Source: Calliopum simillimum (Eukaryota; Arthropoda; Insecta; Diptera; Lauxaniidae). From it: DNA of 64,000 nt. The translations under genes were made by a program, and so were the position numbers. The notes beneath the pieces were generated by a model. It was not told the DNA's origin and did not search any database. It worked only from the letters and a program-made list of their open reading frames with translations. The stretch spans positions 19,035,187-19,099,186 of the forward strand of contig OX638368.1 of NCBI GenBank assembly GCA_951812925.1, written 5' to 3'. Each line of letters begins with the position of its first letter. Position 1 is the first letter of the stretch. Positions 35,590 to 45,853 of this stretch are shown here, piece by piece.

Positions 35590-36286
35590 TTAAAACCAAG
35601 AAAAGAAAAATTTAAAAAAAACTGCATTGAGTCCTCCTTTAAATTTTTTCAAAAAAAGTCATTTTGTCAAATGTGCCCCTAGTACGGGACACAAAAAAAA
35701 AATTGATTTTTGGCCAAAAAAAGTGTGCCTTTTGACCTATAGTGGTATGCATCAATGCACCGTGGTATGCCACAAATGAAATTATTAATAGAGACCCAAA
35801 AGTGCCTACTGTTTTTGAAGAGATTCGGACCAAGTACCTACAGTGAAAGACTTTCTACACATCCAAACGAGCGCTTGCGTTAGAACTAGTTCAAGTACCC
35901 ATCCCTACTAACAGACTTAAGAAATAGATTTTTATAAACTTTTGTAAAAATCTGAATTTAAGTAATTTAATTTTAAGTAGGGTAATGAAGGCTTATATGG
36001 AACGCACGGTTATTTTCCATTGCATACATAGGATTTACCATAATCCATGATCAAACTGTACGCCATTACCTAAAGCTTATGTTAGTGCGATTACAGTCTT
36101 CGGTGAGGTCGCATGTCTCTGTGAAGTTAGTTTTTTCTAAAAAAGTATTTGGTGGTTATTTTTTCTTGTTAGTAAATTTTATTTTAAAGACATCTTGATT
36201 GATTAATTATTTAAAGTCAGTGAAAACCATTATTTATAATTTATTAGCACAAATAAGTTCATTAACCACAAGAGTTTCTTATAAAA
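35590..36286 (+). repeat. Left arm of the 7.1-kb inverted repeat
   Basis: Runs from AAAACCAAGAAAAGAAAAAT to AAGAGTTTCTTATAA. Its complement lies at 42,018-42,712. Confidence 0.85.
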
Positions 36287-37425
36287 AAACCATTTAATAT
36301 TTTCGGCGGGTAATATAAACCAATAAAGAAAAAAGCCTCAAAAACAAATGTATCTGAAGAGTCTCATAGCGATGATTTGAAATTCGTAAATCTCAAACGA
36401 TTAGAAGATGAAGAATGCATAAAAGCGTGAAGTTAAATTCCATCGCGATCTTGGCATAGACACAAACTACATGACTTAACAGAGCGTTAACAGAACATTA
36501 ACAGAGCACTGTTGAAATGACGCTAGAGGAGATTTCGAGAGAAATTGATGGAGTTTCCAATATATTCAGAATGAACGAAAAAATTTGGGTGAAATTAACA
36601 GCAAATACATCACCGTTTCAAACTATATACAACTCTATTACGGATTCTTTTTTTAAACATAAGAACTTGTCTTTTGAACATTGAGATTTATAGTTGTAAA
36701 AACCCAACATAGTCACCTGGTCACAGGTCACTCCATTCTGATTGTGAGCGGATAAAATTAAGCGCATTTCATAGAATATGAAACAGCGTTCAAAATGACA
36801 TATCCACTTTGTGGAGTTTCTTTTTTATAAAAATCGTATAGAAAATCCGCATAGCTTCCAAATGGTTAAAAAAAAAAAAAAAAACAATAAAAATCGAACA
36901 GAAAAACTGCATAACTTTAAAATCGCATTTAAGAAATCCGCATATGAAGAGAATTATCTGTACTGTAATGCCCTTTACTCAGAAGATTGCAGTCGCAAAG
37001 TTTGAGTTGAATGTGTAGTCTGGCGTTCTTGGAGTTATGAGGAATGCCTCGGATATAGAAGTGACATTTTTATATCAAATATGGTCCATATAAAACTATA
37101 CTTTGTTTTCTTTTCATTTTGAGCATTTTTAGTTTATTATTTTTTTTTCTTTATTCTGTATCTAAAAATTAATCAGAATAAAGATAAAATGTTTCCTTTA
37201 ATGAATGAAATAAAATAAAAATGTTTTGTTTTATATATTTTGAGTTTTATTTGAAAAATAAAGATTGGTGGTCCATATTTACTTCCCTTACCCTACATAC
37301 ATATACATTTAATGTTTTTTTTTTCGTTTTTAGATAAATTGTATTGAATAAAAAAATACATCCAAGTTAAGTTCATTATGACATTTCAATAACAGATCTA
37401 TCACCTTTTGAAGACAATGTTACTA

Positions 37426-37734
37426 TTAAAAGTAAATGGCCCTTCTTATCCATGGCGAATTATATGGTATAAGTGGTGATTTATCCTCGGAACCTGGATT
37501 CGTATCTAAAGTTGTAGTTGGTATATAAGGAGGATAATCAGGTGGTGCAAGTGTACCTGGAGGAGGTCCACCTGTACCTGTAGGAGGTTCAGGTGTACAT
37601 GTAACTGTACCTGTACTGAAACATGTAGCAGTCGATGTTCCCGGTTCCCCTGTAGTTGCCCATAGTCTTAAATGTGCTTTTACATTATAGTTGTTTAGGA
37701 TCAAAAGCCCTACAAATATGAACAAATATTTCAT
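37426..37734 (-). CDS. Small secreted Pro/Thr/Gly-rich protein of unknown function
   Basis: A 102-codon single-exon gene on the minus strand. Residues 1-20 (MKYLFIFVGLLILNNYNVKA) are a strong signal peptide. The mature part starts HLRLWATTGEPG. It has two Cys about seven residues apart (TATCFSTGTVTCTP), then a low-complexity stretch with PPTGTGGPPPGTLAPPDYPP, and ends in a short basic/aromatic tail, WIRRAIYF. It has no recognised domain. A TATAAAAGG box 58-66 bp before the ATG and a possible AATAAA near 37,246 support a real transcription unit. It could be an immune-induced, salivary or reproductive-tract peptide; nothing here decides. It sits inside the loop of a 7.1-kb inverted repeat, so it may be captured by, or simply surrounded by, mobile DNA. 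Confidence 0.7.
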   Translation of the reverse strand: MKYLFIFVGLLILNNYNVKAHLRLWATTGEPGTSTATCFSTGTVTCTPEPPTGTGGPPPGTLAPPDYPPYIPTTTLDTNPGSEDKSPLIPYNSPWIRRAIYF

Positions 37735-37805
37735 GTTGTTGTTTGATCTAAATAGAAAAGTGACACTGGTAGTTATCTCATTAGCGCAATTCCTTTTATA
37801 GTACG
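37735..37805 (-). promoter_or_regulatory. TATA-type promoter of the 102-residue secreted protein
   Basis: On the minus strand, TATAAAAGG (plus-strand 37,792-37,800) is followed about 15 bp downstream by GATAA (37,773-37,777), then the leader ending AACAACAACATG. A TATA box with a GATA site close to the start resembles the 18-22 kb peptide promoters. Confidence 0.6.
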
Positions 37806-38260
37806 TGAGCTAACGCCGAAAGAAAATTTCTTGCACAAAACGTGGTATTTACACAGTTTGTTTTCGGCATATTTACCATAAATATTTACATAATCGTTGC
37901 TTAATTCTGAAAAATATACAAATGTCGAATGGAGTAGTGGATCAACAATCATTAAATTAAAACATCTAGACATTTCGATAACACGTACAAACAAAATAAA
38001 TTAAGGGTATTAGTACCTAGTTCAAAGTACTTTTTAGTCGCTAACTTTGATCACAATTACACAGAGAGAATTGAATTCAGATATTATGCGCTATAAGCAT
38101 GCTTAGTGAAAAGATTTGTGGTCATACTATTATAAGTTATTCTCATAAAGTAAATTCCAGCATTTCTGAGTAATAACAGCCATTCCATCTACGCTTAGCA
38201 TAACAAGAATTGACCTCATCATCCCGGTTTTGCTGAAATTTGGTTCATGGTTTCGTTTTA

Positions 38261-39565
38261 AGGACCGTGCCATTATTTATGAGTACATTTTAAACACCGT
38301 ATAAAGCAGGCGTTGATTGTGCAATGTCTTAGCAACTTATGCCAATAAAATATGACATTTATGTTGTTTGTTTCGAAAAATTAATTTAGTTTGGAAAATT
38401 TTTCAAAGGCGTTAGCAATGAAGGGACTTAATCCAAAACAACGAGAGGCAATTCTTTGCAAATGGTGTAAGAAAATAATGTCTTACAGAAAAATTGACAA
38501 ATAAAAAGGCGTTAGCGTATGGGCGGTTCAGAAAACTATAAAGCGGTTTACAGAGCATTATACTCTTGATGATTTACCTGGAAGAGACCGAAAAAAAGCT
38601 AAAATATTATCAAAAATTGACCAAAGAATAATAAGTGTTTTTACAAAAGAAAAAGAAATATCTGTTAGTGATTGCGCTAAAAAATGCGGTACCTCGTCTT
38701 CAACTGTCCAACGTGTTAAGGTGAGGAACAACTTTAGAACCTAGAAAAAAGCAGAAACGTCCAAAAAGAAGCAAAGTTCAAAGTGTAAGAGCAAAACAAC
38801 GAGCCCGTAAGTTGTATCGCCATATTTTAAACAACAAATTTGAATGCATTGTAATGGATGATGAAACTTACGTCAAATTGGACTACAAAACCCTACCAGG
38901 CCCTCAATTTTTTACAGTTAATAAAGAAGAGAAGGTAACTACAGCCGATAAGTCAATTCAATGCGAAAAATTTGGAAAAAAAACTCATGGTTTGGCAAGC
39001 AATTTGTCAGTGCGGTAAGGTTTCTTCTCCTTTCGTCACAAACAAAACAATGAACCAATAAATATACCTCAAGGAGTGTCTTAAGAAGAGACTTCTTCCG
39101 CTTATTAAAGAGCACTCTAATAAGCCACTTTTTTGGCCTGACCTTACTTCCTGTCACTATGCATCTTCCGTGGTAAATTGGTACGATAGTGAAAATCTTG
39201 AGTATGTAAAGAAAGAGCTTAACCCACCAAACTGCCCAGAACTTCGTCCATCAGAAAGATTTTGGGCAATTATAAAAAGAGATTTAAAGCAAACATGTAA
39301 GCCCGCAGATTCAGCAAAAAAGTTCAAATACAACTGGAACCGTGTGATCAAGAAGCGTGGAGAAGGGTTGGCAAAAAATTTAATGAAGGACGTAAAGAAA
39401 AAGGTTAGAAAAATGGGTTCAGGGGAACAAATTTAATTAAATATCTTAATGAAAGTTGACATAAGAATCTGATGTATCAGAGTATTCGTGTAAATAAAAA
39501 TTATAATTTATTACTATTAAAATATAATGCATTTTTACTGTACTCATAAATAATGGCACGGTCCT
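38261..39565 (+). mobile_element. Tc1/mariner-superfamily D37E element, 1,305 bp
   Basis: Perfect terminal repeats of about 24 bp begin AGGACCGTGCCATTATTTAT at 38,261, with the inverted copy ending at 39,565. They are flanked by TA duplications (38,259-38,260 and 39,566-39,567). Element length and TA target are typical of ITm elements. The ends are well preserved while the coding region is broken. Confidence 0.92.
38417..39436 (+). pseudogene. D37E transposase, degenerate
   Basis: The frame opens MKGLNPKQREAILCKWC and continues through a helix-turn-helix region (VSVWAVQKTIKRFTEHYTLD, then DLPGRDRKK), broken by stops (first after SYRKIDK) and frameshifts. The catalytic Asp is in MDDETYVKLDYKTLPGPQF (about 38,850). 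The second Asp is in FWPDLTSCHYA (about 39,130), and the Glu is in NCPELRPSERFWA. Exactly 37 residues separate the second Asp and the Glu, which defines the D37E group first described in mosquitoes. The catalytic residues survive but the frame does not, so the copy cannot make a transposase. Confidence 0.88.
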
Positions 39566-40658
39566 TATTCCAAAAACCGATAAAAACTACTTCACATTAC
39601 TGTCCATAACTTGGACATTTCTTAACCGATTTTCATGTTAAGAAAAGTATTGAACCAGGCGCCAAGTGCTTTTTTTTGTATTTAACTAAAAGTACTAATT
39701 TCAGTTCTTTTTTAGTATTAAAATAACAAACCAATGTTCTACTTTTTTGATCTTCCAAAATATTCCTAAAAAAAAACAAAATTATCTTATCACAAATTTT
39801 CCCACATCTAAGACATTTCATGACCGATGTTCATGGTCTGACCTAAATATCTTAGAAGGGGAGTGAATCAGACTATTAGCATACAGTAGTTTCTTTTTTT
39901 TTTGCTATTACTACTACTTACACCTAAACGCTACATTTTTTTTTTTTAAATAAAATGAAAATAATTTGTAGATAATGTAATTCTCTATAAAAAAAAGACA
40001 CTTGAATTTTCTTTCGCTCGACTCACCATTCATGAGTTATCGCAATTTGAAAATTACTACAATTGTAGATGGTCATTTCCCAAGTGACGAACGTGACCGT
40101 CGTTTAAAGTCCAAAAAAGTGAAAGTAAAACATATTTTTATTTTAGTTTTTACTTTACATTATAGCTCTTAAATGCCAACGTTCCAAGATACACGCAAAA
40201 AAAGACACAAAACGAACGTGACTAAAATGGTAGCAGTTTTTGTGCCTATTCAAAGAAAGTCAAAATTCAGCGAAACAAGTCAAAACTACTAATTTTAGAA
40301 TCTTATGCAATAATGTTACTTTATAATGTATTTCGTTTGATTCAAATATCTTCTGTACTTTTCTTTGTTTTGATCATAATCTGAATCGATACATGACGAT
40401 ATGAACGTGACATTTTTGCCACTATCATTTGCATATTTATGTATTTTAAGTTTATTTAAGTAAGGTTTATTTAAGCCAAATTCAGTTTTGGGAGTGAAAG
40501 AATCTTGCACGCTGTTCTGGTGGCAAGTATGAAATTTCCTTATCTGACAACTGCAACACTTTTATTACTTTTTTTACGCATTATTCTTAAGTTTTTAGAA
40601 TTTCTTACCTTTGATGACTACTAGTGCAATTTTACGCAGAATATTTTTGCAGAACATT

Positions 40659-40730
40659 TTAACCCATTATAACCAAGTCTTTTTTGAAAAAGGTGTCAAA
40701 TAGACCATAAAACAGGATATAATAGGTTAA
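40659..40730. mobile_element. 72-bp hairpin repeat, copy 1
   Basis: Starts TTAACCCATTAT and ends ATAATAGGTTAA. The interior, AAAAAGGTGTCAAATAGACC, is shared with copies at 44,389 and 44,514. Confidence 0.75.
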
Positions 40731-40801
40731 TCTGTTCTAAGAAAATGTTCCTCGTATGATTTTATTATGACCTTAGGATAACAAGATTTATCCAAAATGT
40801 A

Positions 40802-41654
40802 GGGTAGAACGGAGTTAAATCGCCACGGGGTTAAACAATCAATTGCCTCTAATTTTTTTAATAAAGTCGAATCGAACGACCGTTGGTACAGTAGATAGTG
40901 ATCGATACAACGCAACTTTGGCAAAAGGTTCCACTACCGCACTTGTGTTATAACCTGAGTTCTGACGAAAGAAAGATTTGACGCGTCCTCGCCGCAATAT
41001 TTTCAGTCGGCAAAAGTTCAAAATTCCACAAATCAGTGAAGTGCAGAAAGAAAGGTAAGTGTTTTCTAAGGGCAGAATTACATGCTGAATCCAAATCTGT
41101 AATTGGTTTTACAAAATTTAAATTTGTTAAAAAGTTATTCGCCTCAAAATAAAAAAAGCACTTGGGGTTAAATAACCAGAAGGAGAAACAGTCATTGGCG
41201 ACCATGGTAAGGTCAGAAAAAAAATTCTAAAGAAATTTTCTGAGCAAAAATTCAAGACACGGCAGCCAAAAACAATACTCGTCGCTCCAAAAGAGGTCGC
41301 CCAAGAAAAGTAGTATACTTTGAGGAAAGTGACGCCAGCGATTAATGAAGTTAATTTTGTTCTTTTGTAACGTTTTGTAAAATTCTGATAAAATATAAAA
41401 CCCTTAAAATAACAATGTTGTTCACTTTTATTATAAGAAGAAAGTTTGGTTATTTTACCCAACCAGGTGGGTTACATTTTTTGTTCAAATGCAAATACCG
41501 GATAAACAATGCGAGTTTGAAAAAAAATTTTCGTATGAGTTTTGTAACAAAGGGTTCAACGAACCAGGAGCAGTTGAAATTTTCAAATTATTATCATTAA
41601 CAAAGTTTTTCAGAGTGCCAAACATAAAAGTGGTTGTTTAACCCCGTTCTACTC
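40802..41654 (+). mobile_element. 853-bp TA-flanked element with AT-hook coding remnant
   Basis: The left end, GGGTAGAACGGAGTTAAA, and inverted right end (GTTTAACCCCGTTCTACTC) are flanked by TA (40,800-40,801 and 41,655-41,656). The plus strand at about 41,266-41,345 encodes NNTRRSKRGRPRKVVYFEES and stops shortly after. The RGRPRK core is an AT-hook. This would fit the C-terminal end of a pogo/Tigger-type or other DNA-binding transposase, deleted internally. The family is uncertain. Confidence 0.7.
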
Positions 41655-42017
41655 TAGTTTTAAAATACTACAGTAGAATGAAATTTCAAAAATAAGTTAC
41701 TTTTGAAGCCAAAAGTGGCGAACGTGACCAACTTTAAATAACTGTAAATTGAATTTTTTGCAATAGATTTTTTTTTTTAATACAGAGTATTGAGCTATAT
41801 TTGCTCTTCATTTTTGAAGCACTTGCTGCTTGCTTGCACTTGATTTGTGAAGCAATGATAACAAATTATCTTTTTCAGTGACGAACCGGACATTTCTACT
41901 GTCTAAGGAAAACAAAAATTTGACAGTTAATCGGGATTGAATTGTTCTCTTTTCATTGTGGAACACTGTTATCATATATTATGCCTCGTAATGAAAATTA
42001 TAGAAAAAATACGTCCA

Positions 42018-42712
42018 CTTATAAGAAACTCTTGTGGTTAATGAACTTATTTGTGCTAATAAATTATAAATAATGGTTTTCACTGACTTTAAATAATTAA
42101 TCAATCAAGATGTCTTTAAAATAAAATTTACTAACAAGAAAAAATAACCACCAAATACTTTTTTAGAAAAAACTAACTTCACAAAAACATGCGACTTCAC
42201 CGAACGCTGTAATCGCAATAACATACGTTATAGGTAATGGCGTAAAGTTTGAACATGAATAACGGAAAATCCTATGTATGCGATGGAAAATAACCGTGCG
42301 TTCCATATTAGCCTTCCTTCCCCTACTTAAAATCAGATTACTTAAATTCAGATTTTTACAAAAGTTAATAAAAATCTATTTCTTAAGTCTGTTGGTAGGG
42401 ATGGGTACTTGAACTAGTTCTAACGCAAGCGCTCGTTTGGATGTGTAGAAAGTCTTTCACTGTACTTGGTCCGAATCTCTTCAAAAACAGTAGGCACTTT
42501 TGGGTCTCTATTAATAATTTCATTTGTGGCATACCACGGTGCATTGATGCATACCACTATAGGTCAAAAGGCACACTTTTTTGGCCAAAAATCAATTTTT
42601 TTTTTTGTGTCCCGTACCAGGGGCACATTTGACAAAATGACTTTTTTTGAAAAAATTTAAAAAGCACTCTTAATGCAGTTTTTTTTTTAAATTTTTCTTT
42701 TCTTGGTTTTAA
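42018..42712 (-). repeat. Right arm of the 7.1-kb inverted repeat
   Basis: The inverted partner of 35,590-36,286, with scattered substitutions and small indels (for example CTAGTACGGG against the complement of CCCGTACCAG). Confidence 0.85.
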
Positions 42713-43019
42713 TTTTAAATAATCAATGTTTCAGAAAGAGCAAAGAGTATTAAGATCGTGCAATAATTTTCAAAGATACAGGTTATTGAAAATTTAGTGT
42801 CAAAATTGCCCCAGTCTCCCCTACTATACGAGATACATTTAGCAAAAAAATAATGAAAATTTTGTGCAGTTTGTATTTAAACTCAAAAATAGACAAAGTA
42901 GCCATTTTTCATGAGTTTAGCCTAAAATATCTCCAAGTCCTGAGGTGGTGGGTCAATTCTAACTCATCCCGAAACCGACTCAAAAGTAAGAAAGATTCTT
43001 AAAAACGATATCTGCATAA

Positions 43020-43790
43020 TTTTTTTTTTATTTCTTTTTTTCCTATCCTGAGAAAAACCAATTGAGCACTTTTGATTCTACTGGAAGCCTATTTTGGATA
43101 AAAAAAAAAAACATGTTTTTTGGTCATAACTTTTTTTTAATAGAAAAATGGATACCCAAGAGTACTTTAGAAATAAAGATTATATTCTTACAAAAAATTT
43201 GGCTTTTAAAAATTATTTTTTTTGGGGTAGGTATGAATAACATTCGGTTCCAAAAATCGATTTTTTTACGTTTTTCAATAATAAGGCCGGAAAAACGATT
43301 TTTTACTCAAAAGCAAGGGAACTTACGAAAAAAAATGATTAAGGCAAAAAATTTTTGGAATTGTCCAAGAAATACTTGTGAATTTGTTCAGAATTTTTTG
43401 AGCTATTTTATAATTTTTCAAAACTTGGTCAAAAAAAATTCCAAAAATTTTTAAAAAAATACTACAATTTTACGTTATATGAAATTTTTTCATAGAAGCC
43501 TTGGCTTTGTATAAACCTAGCATTTTGCTGACAAAAGTGAGCTTTACAGCAGAAAACTCAATTTGATAAATTTTTTAAAAAAACTTAAAAAAAAAAAAAT
43601 CCAAAAAATTAAAAAAAAAAATTTCCAAAAATTTAAAAAAAAAATGCACACGTATCCTTTGCCTTACACACATTTTTCGTTAGATGCCTTGCAATTGAGT
43701 AAAAAATCGTTTTTTCGACCGCGTAATTGAAAAACGTAAAAAAATCGATTTTTGGAGGCGAATAATATCTATTAGACCGGTGCGTTTTGG
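43020..43790. repeat. Inverted repeat made of two copies of the outer repeat
   Basis: 43,040-43,345 carries TTTTGATTCTACTGGAAGCC ... CCAAAAATCGATTTTTTTAC ... CTCAAAAGCAAGG. 43,640-43,770 reads back the latter part in reverse (TTACACACATTTTTCGTTAG ... AATCGATTTTTGGAGGCG). The junction lies near 43,470. Confidence 0.65.
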
Positions 43791-44388
43791 ACGAAAGTTT
43801 AAAATTTGTCGCGCAACCGGCAGAATTGTAAAGTTTAACTATCGAAGATTGCCACCACCCTAGCTCTGAGAGATGACGGGAAAGGGTGTCGATATATTTT
43901 TGAAGGTTGAAAAACGTGGTTTAAAAATGCATGCTCATAGGTCCGAAGTGAATCAATTCTCAGCTTCGTAGTAGGTCGAAAACTGAAATCCAAGACATGG
44001 ATTCTTATGTATTTTTTCCCGTAGAATCGAATGACATCATTAGTTTTCTGACTTTTTGGCGTTAAGTGAACTTTTCAGCTCAAAAAAGTCGAAATTTTTC
44101 CAAATCCCCTGTTTGAGCACTCCACAATTGAACAGAAAAAATCTTAGAAAAATTTGAAATGTATATTTTGTTAGGATTTTTTCTGACGAATCCAGTGGTA
44201 CCATTTTTTTTTTTGCGCTACGACATTATTTTCATTCATGAAAAACGAATTTTTGATTTTTATTATCAAAAAATATCACGAAATCGGGCGTTAATATTTA
44301 GTCAACGACGGTTCCCAACGTCCGGACGGTTTTTTTTTTTCGGTGCCCCCTAGTAAAAATTTTTTTAGAATATTTTTGAAAATTTTTG

Positions 44389-44459
44389 TAACCCATTATA
44401 AACAAGTTTTTTGAAAAAGGTGTCAAAAAGACCCTTAAAAACGGGATATAATGGGTTAA
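44389..44459. mobile_element. 72-bp hairpin repeat, copy 2
   Basis: TAACCCATTATAAACAAG at the left and GGGATATAATGGGTTA at the right, with the interior GAAAAAGGTGTCAAAAAGAC. Confidence 0.75.
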
Positions 44460-44513
44460 GAGGTTCCGTTAACTTAATGTAGAATCAAGCATGGAACAAT
44501 ATTTTAGAACATC

Positions 44514-44587
44514 TTAACCCATTATTAACAAGTTTTTGGAAAAAGGGATCGAAAAAAGACCCTTAAAAACGAGTTATAATGGGATAA
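44514..44587. mobile_element. 72-bp hairpin repeat, copy 3
   Basis: TTAACCCATTATTAACAAG at the left and GAGTTATAATGGGATAA at the right. Only 55 bp separate it from copy 2. Confidence 0.75.
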
Positions 44588-45499
44588 GCCTTAAACCTTA
44601 ATATCTTTTGGAAATTTCATTCGATTTTGCTCAACATAGGCTTAAAATGTTTGCAATTATATGTGCTATTTAATAAAATTTCTAAAAAAATTTATTTGAA
44701 ACAAAATATATGCCAAAAACGAAGTGTTTCATTTGAACTTGACATGAAAAATTTAAAAAATTAGTGAAATTTCAAACTTTTTCCTGCTATAACTCAGTCA
44801 ATTTTGGTCGGAGCTTAATCATCAGTATACTTGTGCGAAGCAACATTAATTAATCTTTATAAACGAGTAAAAATAAAATTTATCGGACTTGGCGTCATAG
44901 AAATATATTGATGTATATGAAGCTTTAACCTCGAAAATAGAAATTATCGAATAACTCGTGAACGGCCCCAAGGAAAAAAAAAATAATTGAGTTTTTCGTG
45001 TTCAGCGACCTCAAATTAGTTTAGAAAAAATGGTTTGCAAAATTTTACAAATATTTTTAATTTTGTGTTGTATTAACTTTTTATAGTTATTGCTTTAATA
45101 AACATATCCAAAGCAGAAAAGCAGAAAAAATTTTTTGCTAAACTTTGCTTTTTATAGCATAGAAAACAAAATCCCACCTCGACCGTATAAATGCATGCAC
45201 TGTAATGAAACTTCTAGGCTAAGACCCCCAGGTTGTCTATTATAACGATTTTTTTCCATTTTTGGTGCTGAAAATGGGTGTATACGCAACTTTCAGCATT
45301 TCAGCATTTTAAAACAGTTTTATTGAGTTATTCGGATTTTTGGGGATTAACGGGTGATTAAAAAAGTTTTGGAGAGAAGCCGCAAAAAACTAATGTATTG
45401 GTTTTGTTCTAAATTTTATTAAGAACAAAATGAGCTATGTTGGATCAAAATCGGTGCATGTTCAACAAAATAAGAAATGAATACTTAATTTGCCTGCAC

Positions 45500-45740
45500 T
45501 ATTATAATTTTTAAACTCCAAAATGTTTGTAAGGACATAGACTTTATTTCTAAAGCATCCTTGGATATCCATTGTATAGTGAAAAAAAAGTTATGACCAA
45601 AAAACATGTTTTTTAAGCCAAAATGGGACTTCAGTAGAATCAAAAAAGGATACTTGGTTCTTTTCGAAATGAAAAATAACTATGCATATATCGTTTTCAA
45701 GAGTTCCTCTAACTTTTGAGTCGATTTCAGGATGATTTTA
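45500..45740 (-). repeat. Outer repeat flanking the 7-kb fold-back, right inverted copy
   Basis: The reverse complement of the 34,740-34,960 blocks, including AAAGCATCCTTGGATATCCA and CTTCAGTAGAATCAAAAAAG. Confidence 0.75.
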
Positions 45741-45853
45741 TTTTGCTTCAAACAAAATCGACCTGGTCTATTGTCCAAGTATCCGATAAAAAGAGATTTT
45801 TGCTTCTGTGTATTTCGATTGACGCCAAGGTTAAACGCTGGTCAAAGTGAACT

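Larger units (their letters stand above)
35590..42712. mobile_element. 7.1-kb fold-back (composite) element carrying a gene in its loop
   Basis: The arms are 35,590-36,286 and 42,018-42,712, about 695 bp each and highly similar. Examples are CAAATGTGCCCCTAGTACGG pairing with the complement at 42,615, and AACCACAAGAGTTTCTTATA pairing near 42,020. The 5.7-kb loop holds a secreted-protein gene, a D37E element and a TA-flanked small element. Whether the whole unit moved as one, or is a palindromic rearrangement, cannot be told from one copy. Confidence 0.75.

Noticed and set aside
43062..43454. 130-codon plus-strand frame
   Set aside because: It lies inside the inverted outer repeat and translates poly-A/T-rich DNA (Lys/Phe/Ile-rich); no domain.
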